From assembly GCA_934045075.1 (NCBI GenBank), contig OW203723.1:23897615-23961614 (forward strand): a stretch of 64,000 nt of DNA, written 5' to 3'. A program made the translations under genes and the position numbers. This document shows positions 42,928 to 55,200 of the stretch, one piece after another (the stretch's first letter is position 1; the number at the start of each line of letters is the position of its first letter). The notes under the pieces were generated by a model. The model saw only the letters and a program-made list of their open reading frames with translations. It was not told the DNA's origin and searched no databases. This stretch comes from Yponomeuta sedellus. Its lineage: Eukaryota > Arthropoda > Insecta > Lepidoptera > Yponomeutidae.

Positions 42928-44080
42928 CGGGGAGGGATTCTCCTGCCCTTGTGGGGCCGGTACCCTCCTGGGGTAAATTACTATTTTTGCCGGACATTCT
43001 CATCTTTGATTTTTACTCAAAAATCATAAGCTTTGGAGGGATATTACTCGCGTCGCTTTCCCAACACGCCGCGGGTGCACTGTTAGGGGGATTTAGGTCC
43101 CAAGGCCAACACAGACCTAATTCGCGGATATCCCGCCGCAGGTTCGGGAGTGGTTCTTTGCCGTCACCAAAACCAGAGATCGACAGGGTCTGCGACCAAG
43201 AAGCGCTCTGACGCCCGCCTCAAAGTGGAATTGGTGCCGTTGCCCAGGATGTGCCAGGGGGGCAGCTGCTCCCGCAGCAGGCTCATCAGAGATGGGCCCG
43301 ATGCCCGACTTAAGTCTTCTACTCTTTTTTTATGTTCTGTGCGAAAAAACCACTACAAAGTACCTACACAAAATTTGAGTCTTACCGATGGAAGCTGATG
43401 AAGGTGGTTTTGTTTTCTCCTCTCCCGAATTGGTTTTACATCCTAATATCACACACGCCATTCCGATGTATTACGTATCCATACTACGAATATCGGTTGG
43501 TGGGTAAAGTTGATCCACTGAAATCCACTTCAGTCAGATTGTCCTAAAACAACCCAAAAAACACAAGCTTTTCGAAGACGACGCACTCCAACACCTGCTG
43601 TCTAATACACTGCCCAATCGAAGGTACTTGGTGATTAAAACGTAGTGATTATATACTCTTTGGTACTTGGTAGCCCACTACAAGCTGTGTTTTTTAAACA
43701 ATTATCTACTTCGGTACCATAATGGTAACCAAAGGTAACCAAACTGACGATTGAGGGTGGTACGTTTTGAATAATAAAACATCACACTAGTAGAGGGAGT
43801 AAAACTAACTCTAACTACGATCACACTACTATATTTTTCTCTGTGTAAAACGTGGTTGGCGACGTTTTAAACTAAGGAGACAGACATAATAAATAATAAT
43901 AATAATAATGTGGTAATGTTCATTTTATAACGTTCCTATGCTTTAGTTCTTATTCTGATGATAAGAGTAATAAATAAGCCATAGAAATATTGAACGAACC
44001 CATTTCCGGCTCAAACGATTGATATTGAACGCGACGGATATTTTCCGTTTCATTGGTTGAAATTGTAACCAATTGGTGAA
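42928..44080. other. Intergenic region upstream of RnrS
   Basis: 42928-43320 is GC-rich and probably LINE ORF1 residue. 43321-44080 is AT-rich with a TAA trinucleotide run at about 43888-43911. No gene is supported. Confidence 0.45.
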
Positions 44081-44086
44081 GCTTAT

Positions 44087-44094
44087 TTTCCCGC
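44087..44094 (+). promoter_or_regulatory. E2F-type site (distal)
   Basis: TTTCCCGC matches the E2F consensus TTTSSCGC exactly. It lies 573 bp upstream of the RnrS start codon. Two CCAAT-type words, in opposite orientations, lie just before it at about 44052 and 44070. Confidence 0.5.
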
Positions 44095-44252
44095 TTTTGT
44101 CGATCGGCTTCTGGCATTTATTTTTGATATTTTTCACGGAATTATGTGATATTGTAACACATTGTTTTTTAAGATATCTTTTAATTTATTCGTTTTTTGT
44201 ACCATTTTCCTAGAGCATCTTCGGTATTTCACCGGCGAAAAGGGATATAACT

Positions 44253-44260
44253 TTTCCCGC
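44253..44260 (+). promoter_or_regulatory. E2F-type site (proximal)
   Basis: A second exact TTTCCCGC, about 320 bp upstream of the TATA-like box of RnrS. Weaker E2F-like words (TTTGGCGT, GTTGGCGC) overlap at 44522-44534. Ribonucleotide reductase genes are classical E2F targets in animals. Confidence 0.5.
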
Positions 44261-44570
44261 CCTTTTCGTTACACTTAACTTTTCTACAGTGGGGGGGTGG
44301 AAAGATTTGTTCCGAAGTGTAGTAGTCTACTTATTGGTATACTTTTCGTTTGAAATAAAATAAATGTATCTTAATTATGACTTCATAAGTTTTCATCATT
44401 ATCCAGTTTTAGAACTATGTTATAAGTTTATTTACTTAAAATTTTATTTAAGTTCCTTACGTGTAAATTAAGTAAAAACAGAAAAGCTGTCACTACAAAA
44501 ACTATAAAACATCTCGGAACATTTGGCGTTGGCGCTTTCCGTTCGAGTTCATTGAATTAAAACGTCACTG

Positions 44571-44578
44571 TATAAATA
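44571..44578 (+). promoter_or_regulatory. TATA-like box of RnrS
   Basis: TATAAATA lies 96 bp upstream of the ATG. An initiator-like TCATCACTT about 25-30 bp downstream (near 44597) is a plausible start of transcription. Confidence 0.55.
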
Positions 44579-44666
44579 AAATTCGCTGCCGTTTTCATCA
44601 CTTTTCTTCTGCTATTCCAAGTGAACGTGACGAAAGAAAGTAAAGTCTGTAACAAGAGTGAACATA

Positions 44667-47600
44667 ATGGCACAAGCTACAGACAAGGAAAACCTTTTCA
44701 ATGGATTAGAAAAAGTTCACATCAAGGTTAGTTTATCATTTATTAGGTTGTTTTAGTTGTTACTAACTAGGGCCTTATAACTACATTCTTTCTCCCTTTT
44801 AGTCTCCAGTTAAAAACAACGTGCTAGCAGCACGTAACGGGAATGTCCATGAGGAGAAAATGGAAGTTGTGAAACATGAGAGTTCACCAGCTTTCGATCC
44901 CCAGTTGGAACCCCTGCTTCGTGAAAATCCACGGAGATTCGTTATATTCCCAATCCAATACCACGATATTTGGCAAATGTACAAAAAGGCTGAGGCTTCC
45001 TTCTGGACCGTAGAAGAGGTGGACCTATCAAAGGTTAGTAACTTATAACTGTGTATTGTATTTTCATAAGAAACTAATCTTGTACGCGGCCTTTTTGTAG
45101 CGGATAATTCAGCAGGTTCATTTCTACTTGCGTGTTAATTATCAATGACATCATTGACCTACAAGGGATTTTCCCGGTATCTGCTTTAGAGTAAACACAG
45201 TATATTTCTGAGGAAACAAAATGGTTGTTGTATTCATAACCGCCTGCAACATAAAAAGCAGCTGCTTGTGTAAGATTCTGCAAGAATTTGTACTGTGCCT
45301 GAGTATTCATTGTATTGAATCTTTGTATCTGCTAAGTAAATTGAAAAATTGTTGTGAAACAGGCATTCCTGAAATGTGATAATTTTTTTTTCAAAACTCA
45401 TTAATTTATTTGAACATAAGGAATTAACATTCTGTTCTTGAATTAATTTTTATACAATACTAGCTGACCCAGTGAACTTCGTACTTATTTTTGTACCTTT
45501 CCGTATGTAAGAACCATCCTCGTACTTCAAGGAATATTCTAAAATAAAAATTAGTGAAATCGGTTCAGCTGCTCTCGAGATTTGTGCTTACCAACACATT
45601 CAGCAATTCATTTTTATATTATAGATATAGATAAGCACCCTTATATTTTGATGTATGGCATGTAGGTATCTGTTGTTGCTCAACCATAAAATAATATAGC
45701 CTTTTATTTCACAAATTATTTTACATTTCATAAAATATCTCTAAAGTACTTTATCTTCTATTTATGTGCATAATTTAGACATAATTATAATAATTTGGAA
45801 GAAATCACTAAGTTAATTTTTGTCATAATAAATAAAATTACATTTTGTGCATTCAAAATCCAATTAGATTCTCTTACAATGAATAGGATCTATTTAAATT
45901 GTATGCATGCATCAACAAAATTTAAATTCTTTAGAACAACATTAATTATTCAAATTAGATACATAGATATGATTCTTTCATTCTATAAATAATAAAAAAT
46001 CATGTACAATTAAAATTTAAAATATTGCTATAACTATCAATCAAGTTTTTTATCAAATCAATAAAATTCATGCTTACTTTTAATTCAAATGTCCATTAGA
46101 TATTAAAAGTTCATTTAATGCTCAACCATAGAGTGTAATAAATCTTATTTCAGGACATGTCAGACTGGGATAGTCTCAAGGATTGTGAGAGGCACTTTAT
46201 CAAGCATGTCTTGGCTTTTTTTGCTGCCTCTGATGGTATTGTCAATGAGAACCTGGTAGAGAGATTCTCCCAAGAAGTGCAAGTCACAGAAGCTCGATGC
46301 TTTTATGGATTCCAAATTGCAATGGAGAATGTACACTCTGAAATGTATTCACTGCTCATTGATACATACATCAGGGATCCAGCAGAGAGGTGAGATGTAT
46401 TAAATTACCGAGAATGAGAACTAAATCTTAGCTAGTCCATTCCCTGAGAAAGATATGATGCGATTAGTTAGTATGTATGACATCTGAGCTGACCTATCAC
46501 AACAAATAAGCACTTACGAAACTTATCAATACATTCAGTAAACTAAGCATACCTATTTTAATATCTGCTGTTTGTCAACTTAATGTTTGCCCGTAAGTCA
46601 TGAAACTTTCTATACTCAATATTTCAGGCACTGGTAAATATTACATAGACATCCCAGCCGTAGACAAACTTTATAATACTTAATGTGTACCACAGTTAGT
46701 TAAAGAAAGTAACTGAACAACTACTTAATGTTGTGTGAACTTTCAGAAGACCCTGTAAACTAGATATGACATTGGAGCTAAAAATTGTATGTGAACTTGA
46801 CTTAGTAATCATACTTGCCTTCATGCCTGATTTCATACTCCAACATGATGACACTATCAATAATCGAACAAGGAATCCCTAGATGTGGGGTTTGTAAAGC
46901 TGAACCGCTTTCCATTTCATAGGGACTTCCTCTTCAACGCCGTGGAGACCCTACCATGTGTAAAAAAGAAGGCCGACTGGGCACTTCAGTGGATCGCCAG
47001 CCAGTCTGCGACCTTCGGAGAAAGGATAGTGGCGTTCGCTGCTGTTGAGGGCATATTCTTCTCGGGCAGCTTTGCATCCATCTTCTGGTTAAAGAAGCGC
47101 GGTCTCATGCCGGGGTTGACATTCAGCAACGAGCTGATTTCTAGGGATGAGGTTTGTATTCTCTGAGTTAAGCTACTACCTGCATCAAATAAAAATACTA
47201 TCTGTATCAAATATGTTTCAAGACAGACACTGTCCATCCTCTCATCTTGAGAAGAAGTTGCTTTCAGAGACATATTTGCAACTAATGCCCAGACTATAGA
47301 GAAAATATCTTCTATACAACACATTCACTCTCACAACTCCAAGGTTGGCTGGAAAAAATCTCTTACAGAGATAAGCTCGCCTTTGTACATGTTATTTCTT
47401 ATGTCCTGAATGTTTCGTGTGCAATGTAAGTATATTATATCACTCGTCCTGGTCCCAAACTAGGATACCCTGTGCTCTGGTAAAAGGATGAGAATATCAC
47501 AAACATACAAATACACTCAAACTGGGGTCATGTGTACAACTATACGGCGGCCCCCAGTGGGATTTGAACCCATAACCCAAAAAGACGTAGGGCTAGTACT

Positions 47601-49420
47601 TTATACTCTAAGGGCGAGAACGTATTTTTAAGGTCTTTGCTGTAACTGATGTCGTGCCGTATTGGTACATTTTGTATGAAAGTGCAATAAAATAGCACCA
47701 TGTTATCGCCGTCTGGACGCATCCTTGCAGTAAAACTTTTTTATATAGCCTGCCATAAAGCTACATGCTCTACACGAAATCTGTACGCCAAATCTGCACT
47801 CCAGGGCCTCCACACGGACTTCGCGTGCCTGATGTTCAAACATCTGGTCCAGAAGCCCAGCAAGCAGTTGGTGCTGCAAATAATCAAGGACGCCGTCATC
47901 ATTGAGCAGGAGTTCCTCACTGATGCTCTGCCCGTAAGGCTGCTCGGCATGAACTGTGAGCTGATGTCGGATTATATTGAGTTTGTGGCAGACAGGCTGT
48001 TGATGGACCTCATTGGGGAGAAGGTATGATTTGTAATCAATAAAAAAAAATTAAAAACCCCTTCCCTTTACCTCAATGCACCGGCCAATTGCTGAAAAAG
48101 TTACACTGAGACTCTGAAATTAGAAAAATGTGATTCCTCTAAAACACTTCTCCAATACATTTTAAAGACTCTGTGGTAGTCTTTCGGTTTTATAAAAAAA
48201 ATCCTTAAAACGCTCCATAAACGCCATATAAACAGTCTGGTAGAGATGTATGGGGCATTATTTATTAGTGGAATCGTTTAGTAGACTGTTTACTGCACTT
48301 GAGAAGTGTAACCTGATAGTCTCCTCTATTTTATTTTGAAAATAAAACTTTCGTAAGTACCCTCTGTGACAATCAGATTTCGTTCTCACGCTTCTCAGTT
48401 AATGCAAGTTGGTGATTCCTTGTTTTTGGGAAAACCAACAAATATCTTACACACAACACAATCATTTGTCCTGGTCCTAAGTTACTCTGTACTATGGTAG
48501 CCAGGCAAGGTCATCACAAACATGGAAAAACACCCAGACTGAGGTCATTTGTACACATCAAGTACAACCTCCAGTGGGAATCAAACCTCAGTTTGGTAGT
48601 TAACTGTGATAACCTTTAGACCAAGAGGCAGTCAAGGTGTGAGAGAGTATTAAGGAATAAACTTGTACAACTTAAGCTGCTAGCTTCTAGAGGGGCTGTT
48701 CGGGTCACGATAACAATGACTTAATTATTCTTTCAACAGATTAATAAGTAACCAACATAAACTGTTGGTTTTCCCAAAAACAAGGAATCACCGACTTGCA
48801 TTAACTGGGAACTTACGTGAATATGTAAACTATTTATAAATTATGGCTTTAGGTGATTATCTTCTGTAACTAGTACATTCTTGCCATGAGGTTATCATGT
48901 GGACGTGAATGTTGACTCACACATTGTCGCTAAATACTATACCTACGTAAACACATTGAAACAAGTGTAGTTAAAGTTTATAAAGAGTATGTTGTTATCT
49001 TTACTCTAGTTAATTAGTTCGCGGTTCTTACATCCGCGTATGCTTCGGTCGACTTTACGCAGCTAGGATACCTATCAGCTACAATTTCACTTGAATAGTT
49101 CGTGGTCCTTACATCCGCGTACTCTTTGGTCGACTTTAGGCCGCGGGTAGGTGCCCATCAACTATGTTCTCACGAGAAATAGTTTACGGTCCTTACCTCT
49201 GCATCCTTACCGCTTTGGTCGACTTATCGCAGCCAGGTTACCCATCAGCTATGTTGTCCTCACGAGACATAAGAAAATCTGTCCAATCGCTTAGCCCTGA
49301 CAGAGGCCAGGTCAACAAAGACTTAGCGGAATTAATTTCGGCCTATCTGGGGGCGAGGCGCCGAGTAAAGTTACACGGGTTATAAATGCTAATCTACTAC
49401 AAGTGACATTAGAGCGTTAT

Positions 49421-49500
<80 letters not shown>

Positions 49501-50005
49501 TCTAGGACTTTAACGCAATTAATTTAACCTTTTTTGGGGTATTAAGTCCAGTTCAGTCAGTTTTTTATGTCGCGCCTATGTGCGTCCCACTGCAGAGCAC
49601 TGGCTCTCTCAAGGTGGCTTATTCACCACGCGTGCCCATCGCCGATTGGCAATCGTTGTGTTATGTAAACACTCAGTTTTCCTTAAGAAGTTTCCCCTCA
49701 CAGTTTGCGGTTGGGATCTACTAAAATTTCACAAATGAACATAACTTATGGAGGACCGAGTCCTTGCTACATTCTAGGGATTCGAACCTTCGACCTCCCG
49801 GTTTGCGTTCAGAGTAAAAAAAATATATTTCATAAGCAACACTTTGTTACAGCATTACCACACGAAGAACCCATTCAGTTTCATGGATCTAATCTCCCTG
49901 GAAGGCAAGACAAACTTCTTCGAGAAGAAAGTGGGCGAGTACCAGAAGTGCGGCGTCATGTCCAACCCTAACGACAATGTCTTCACACTGGATGCAGAGT
50001 TCTAG
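44667..50005 (+). CDS. RnrS: Ribonucleoside-diphosphate reductase small subunit (R2)
   Basis: Six exons: 44667-44726, 44803-45033, 46154-46389, 46923-47151, 47805-48023 and 49853-50005. All introns are GT-AG and all phases fit, giving 375 residues, close to the usual animal R2. The protein supplies the tyrosyl radical for reduction of ribonucleotides to deoxyribonucleotides, together with the large subunit R1, in the cytosol. The iron ligands are all present: D124 ([10 protein letters not shown]), E155 and H158 (MENVHSEMY), E218 (AAVEGIFF), E252 and H255 (SRDEGLH). The radical tyrosine is Y162. The C-terminal tail VFTLDAEF is the R1-docking peptide. Introns 2 and 5 are long and repeat-filled. 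E2F-like sites upstream suggest S-phase control (inference). Confidence 0.97.
45463..45625. repeat. Dispersed repeat in RnrS intron 2
   Basis: It starts 'actagctgacccagtgaacttcg', contains 'gaaatcggttcagctgctctcgag' and ends in 'tttttatattatagatata'. This text is a common dispersed insect repeat ending; I cannot assign the superfamily with certainty. Confidence 0.6.
47446..47620 (-). repeat. Old SINE copy in RnrS intron 4
   Basis: It resembles the SINE of 40147-40359 in the same reverse order (tggtcccaaactaggatacc, then atcacaaacat, then a B-box inverse GGGATTTGAACCC). It is diverged and has lost the A-box. Confidence 0.7.
48466..48640 (-). repeat. Old SINE copy in RnrS intron 5
   Basis: Same family as 47446-47620 (ttgtcctggtcctaa ... 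catcacaaacatgg ... gggaatcaaacctc), more diverged. Confidence 0.65.
49015..49262 (+). repeat. Three diverged tandem units of about 80-84 bp in RnrS intron 5
   Basis: The units start near 49015, 49097 and 49181 with 'agttcgcggttcttacatcc'-like text. They continue 'ggtcgactttacgcag' and 'cccatcagctatgtt'. Divergence is moderate. Function unknown. Confidence 0.75.
49424..49499. repeat. AT dinucleotide microsatellite
   Basis: About 37 AT repeats in the last RnrS intron. Confidence 0.95.
49560..49790. repeat. Dispersed repeat with 'cccactgcag...' and B-box-like text
   Basis: Contains 'gtcccactgcagagcactgg', 'cgtgcccatcgccgattggc' and 'gggattcgaaccttcgacc'. A related copy is at 59220-59420, and a fragment is in the TDRD12-like intron near 8310-8460. 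Probably a SINE or LINE tail. Confidence 0.65.
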
Positions 50006-50539
50006 ACGCATAGGAATTAGCAAGTGACCTGATAGTATTATTTAGGATAACAGACTGACTACTTACATTTTGCAATAATGTAACATTTGACATAATTTTT
50101 AGGTCTTCCTAATTTCAAACTATCTACATGATATAAATTGCCTAAAAAGCTGACTATAGATTGATCTTGTTTCATATTAAAGGTTTAGTTGAACACTGAA
50201 AAAAATATTCTGAATATTTGACATTAAGACAAAGTGCTAAGCTTTGTTGACCAAGGCTGGTTGACCCAGTAGATTATTTCATAAGTACTTTATTTTGTAT
50301 CACAATATAACCTGTAACTTTTTATATTTCATATAATGTACTATTTTAGTGTAACTCAAAATGGAACTGCATTTATAACTGGGTAGTGAAAATCTCGAAC
50401 TTTAGTATAAGTTGCTATTTTTCTACATTTGCATGTAAATGCAAAGATAAGAATCAATTTATAATAATTGATAATGGAAATAATTACTTGTGTGATATAA
50501 TTGTGCTAAGTTAGGATAAGCGGGAATGAAATTTTATTG

Positions 50540-50545
50540 AATAAA
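50540..50545 (+). terminator. Probable RnrS polyadenylation signal
   Basis: AATAAA 535 bp after the stop codon, followed by AT-rich sequence. It is the clearest signal in the 3' region, but others are possible. Confidence 0.5.
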
Positions 50546-52234
50546 TATTATTAACTTCAAAAGTTTAATCTAAATCAAAGAAACTTCTAAGACATTAATT
50601 ACTTTTTTTATTAAAACAGTAGATAATATTTATTATCAAAGATTAAATAAGTGCTTACACAAGGTTGAATATCGCAAAGTAAATCAGTGGTATAGTCGAG
50701 ACATAATTTTTCAAGGTCGAGCTATATCTAACACTTCGCACGCAACGTCTGAATTAGGTGGAAAAATAACACACTTAAACAAAAACCATTTATTACTTTG
50801 TGAATTGCACACGAAATGTGGGGACAGTTTCACCTAAACGGCGAAACATACACAATGCACCCGTTTACATACGTTTCTCTACTTAGTCATCAATTAGTAA
50901 CATAGAGACTGGAAATGTTGGCATAATCTTATGACTCATAAAAAAAAGTACCCAAACCGGCGAGGGCAACAATTAAAGAATGTCTATACCGAAGGAGGTC
51001 TGTCCTGGGCCGTTTCAAGAAAGCTATAATTAAACATAAATAGGTTTTTTTAACATAAGCCCGCTTCTGACCACATGCCTTTTATCTCAAATGCTATCTC
51101 TCACGGATCCTTCCCATCCGCATCCACGGACACTCCGACTACACGACCCCGTCCAACCAATTCAATACTTTTCTGTCTTCTTGTTCTGCAAATGTCAGGT
51201 TTGTGAATGTGAAGAGCGGTGAACTGTGTGAGTTGACTGCACTTACGCTTAACCACTCAAACGTCCGCGTCGCGCGGCCATGTAAGCCTCAGACGACCGC
51301 GCGCGTGAGCAGTGCGCGCCGAGCGGCCGGTACCATTGTTAGAAAAACTGTAATAACTATAGAACTGCTGCAGCTACCACAAAACAAAAAATACTTCCGA
51401 ATAGCTTATGAAATGCACTATCAGATATAGTAAAAATGACGGCTCCAAGTAACATTTTATAGTGAAATTCAATAGAATACATGAAATCAATTGTGGAAAC
51501 ATGGCGTGTCCCGGCGGTAATTTAACATGTCGATTCTGTCGTTGTATGGAACACAGATCAATTTTTTTGTATCTAATCATAAAGTGCAAATCATTACGAT
51601 TGTTTTGATATATGATACATTGAAAAATAATGAATACTTATATTTTAAAAGCAGATTGAAGTCACCTCACGTAATAGATAGGAACTGATTTTGATTTGAA
51701 ACAAGGTTTTTTTTATTATATTTAACACAGATTATTGTAATAGCCGATTCGAGAAGTTATTTGAAAGGATTCATTCATTAAAATCGATTTTACTGATAGT
51801 AGTCCGCGAAGTAACTATAGTTACGTGGACGTACAACGCTAATTTTTTATGTAGCTGTAGTTACGTGGACCTTACGAAGCTGTAAAGCGCGTGCGTGACA
51901 GTTGGAACCACAGAACATAATTATTTATGTTCTGTGGAAGGCTGTCCGATTTTTATTTTATGACACATAAAAAATGTGCATTTCCTAGATGCGTGTGCAC
52001 ATGGTGCGAAATCTCGGTATCCGACGGAGGGCTCAGTCGGAGACCATCCAGACCATGGTTTCCGACTGCACTGCTCACCTGCCTTTTTGAGATAAAATAA
52101 CTATGAGGTAATGCGGCGTGAGAGATAGCATTTGGGGGGAAAAGGCCTATTACCCAGCAGTAGATTGATGATCAGACTAAAGAAAGGACTATAACGAAAG
52201 TCCGACACCAACTCCCAATCCAACCCGTCAGTGA
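50546..52234. other. Convergent intergenic region between RnrS and RPN2
   Basis: No gene is supported. A short open frame at 51203-51430 lies in a GC-rich patch without a known domain. A perfect 13-bp hairpin, CCACAGAACATAA/TTATGTTCTGTGG, lies at 51908-51937. 'tttttgagataaa' and 'cccagcagtaga' near 52083-52165 are LINE-tail-like. The RPN2 3' UTR must reach into this region on the - strand; TTTATT at about 51953 could be its AATAAA. Confidence 0.45.
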
Positions 52235-55200
52235 CTAGCGCTGCTTGTCGCCGACTAAGCCACGCAGTAGCCGGTGTCCCGAGAGGAAGGTGACGAGCGC
52301 TAGCGGCAGCAGGTAGCGGACCGTCTCGAACATTGAGAGCTGCAGCCACAGCACCGCGTACAGGCCGAGCGACGCTGTGGAGGAAGGGTCCGCTCATTAT
52401 TCGGCACATCCACGAATATACAGACATTTTGCACTGCCCTCACGGCTTGGTCCCTGCATCGAGTTGATAGAGAGCGATACAATGGGCTTTGTACACGTGG
52501 CACGACATTTTAAAGGTTCATTAGAACTATGTAATGCTTCGATCATAAATTATTAATATTAAATTTTGTTATGAATTTCGTTCGTCCCTGTAATGCTTCG
52601 TGAAAGTAGATTTAATATTTCCGAGTCAATTCAATTCAATTCTTGTTTATGGCACCCTCTAGGATTCTGCCAGTGTCAAGTTTGTGGAGATGGCACTAAG
52701 GCAACGCCAAGATGTTGACACCTCGTCGGAGTTCCGTCAAAAAAAAAACAAAACTATCCACATTTCCACAGATTAGGATTCTTGCTTAATCACGGCTAGG
52801 GAAGGGGAGTGTGTGCTGTAATGAATTCACAAAGAGGCAGTACCAAATGTTCGATAACAAAATGTGGGTCTTGGGCATTGTCTATCTATAGAATGTTGAG
52901 GAGCTGTTGCCTAAAATACAGGTCTAGGACATAAAATTGTTAATATGCAGATTGGCCTAAAATATTTTAATACTTTCTAAACGTGCAAACAAATATCTAT
53001 AAATCTTAAAGAAATAAAGGTAAGCTCTATTTTTTTTCTAGATCAAAAAAATAATCGGAGTCTACGTGGTTACGTAATACTTCCTCAACTTTCGACATCT
53101 TACAACAACAAATGCCAGATCTGAGGCACGCTTCAATATTTTCGAATAAAACGTGTGAACACTCACCACCCAGAGCCCCGTGGAAGACGAGGGCGCTCAG
53201 CGTGAACGGGAAGTTGGAGAGGTTGACCCTCAACTTGGCCCACAGAGCCAGTAGCAGCAGCAGCGGCGCGGCGCAGGCGCCGGCGAACACGTCTGACACG
53301 AGTCGCGCCGGCCGCGGCTCGGGCTGCCGGAACGTGTGAGCGATCTCCGGCAGCGCGCCGCGCGGCTTGGCGGCCGGCGCGCCTGCGGTGTGCTACGTTT
53401 TAGACTTGGCCAGTTACGGACTGGGCCTAAGGGCCCCGGTTGCATTTTGGTATTGCATATTGTAGGCCCTGGTCAATAAAGTAATTAAGAGGGGTTTCTT
53501 GTGGTTCAGAAGCGCGCGTGGCCTAGGCGAACCGAGTGATTAGAATCAAGCACTTGGTTAAGCAACAACAGGCGCGGTCAGGTACGGGATGGGTGAGCGT
53601 CCCGTGACTACAGTTAGTGGCATTTTTCCGAGCGCTTCCGCGCTTCGCAAGGCACGTTAAGCCGTTGGCGCCGGCTGTCATATAATGGCAGTCGTTAAGC
53701 CATGTCAGAGGCCTTATGGGAGGCTTGATAACTTCTGACAGTAAGGCCCGCCACTGTCTTACAATCCTCCACCAACCCGGACTTGGCCCCCGTGGTGGAG
53801 TATGGCCTAACCTTCCTGCGATGCAGGAAAAGACCCATGCCCCAGCAGTGGGGACATACGAGGGTTGATAACGAATCTTGTGATTCGGTCCACGACCATG
53901 GGCTTAATTCTGTGAGTGCATTACACTACAATGACCGATTAATGGATTGGTCACGTGGCGTGTATTTTTTATACCATTCGGCGCGTAGAAGGTTTGACAT
54001 GTGTGCGGGCTTAGATTTAAGCAGCAATGAAATTAAATCGCTAATGCATTTGAGAATCTAGGCCGTGGTTGAGAAGTAAATTTTTAACACCCTTATTTTT
54101 TACATTTGGTTCAATGTTCCGATAAGAAAAAAAATCGGTAGCCCGCACAGGCTTGGGCCCGGTTGGCCATAGCCACCCTGGCTCTATTGCCAATTCGATG
54201 CTGGACGTAGGAGCGACGCCAAATTAGATATTTTTTAACTAGAGTTAACTGATTATACTACTTTTATTTTAATGCACTAACCCGTGCTAAGGAACAAATT
54301 TAAAAACCTATTTAGAGGCTAAAAATTTCACCCATGCCGGGATTCGAACCCGCAACCTCTGGCTATCCGTGCCAGCGCTCTACCAATTGAGCCAATGAGC
54401 GACTCACGGCATCAGTGAAATTTCGAACCTCTTTACACTATTCTTTGTATTACGTACAGGCAGCGATATCTGACTTAAGCAAATTGCATTACTTACAGCC
54501 CCGACTACCTACTTTGCAGTTAGGTTTAACATCGGAACGATATCACTGTACCCACATCATGATTATACTATTTTTATTTTAATGCACTAACCCGTGCTAA
54601 GGAACAAATTTAAAAACCTATTTAGAGGCTAAAAATTAAAAATGAGGGTTCGAATCCCGGCATGGGTGAAATTTTTAGCCTCTAAATAGGTTTTTAAATT
54701 TGTTCCTTAGCACGGGTTAGTGCATTAAAATAAAAATAGTATAATCATGATGTGGGTACAGAGCGCTGGCACGGATAGCCAGAGGTTGCGGGTTCGAATC
54801 CCGGCATGGGTGAAATTTTTAGCCTCTAAATAGGTTTTTAAATAGAGTTAACTGTCCATCATTGACCATCATAGACCCGGTCTTCATTTACATTTAGGCG
54901 TAAAGGGAGTCATGTGATTTCACTGAAGGACTTACCGACGGCATGAGCTCCCTTGCCGAAGTTGAAGGCGACCTGCCCGATGGTCCAGGCCACGGGGCTG
55001 GATACTGCACTGTCGCCAACGAACAGACTCAGCGTGTAGGTGCCTGACGCGTACCGCAGGTGCTTCGCCACCGTGCCTACGTTCTGTTGCAGAAAAAATA
55101 AGATTATCTATATAAATAAAATTGAAAGTCCTGACTGACTGACTCACTCATCAACGCCCAGCCCAAGCCGTTGGACATAGGGTCGTCATTTTGCACAGAG

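Noticed and set aside
45074..45310. 78-codon - strand frame in RnrS intron 2
   Set aside because: No domain; ordinary intronic sequence.
51203..51430. Small frame in a GC-rich patch between RnrS and RPN2
   Set aside because: No recognisable domain, no splice context and no sign of conservation visible; left as intergenic.
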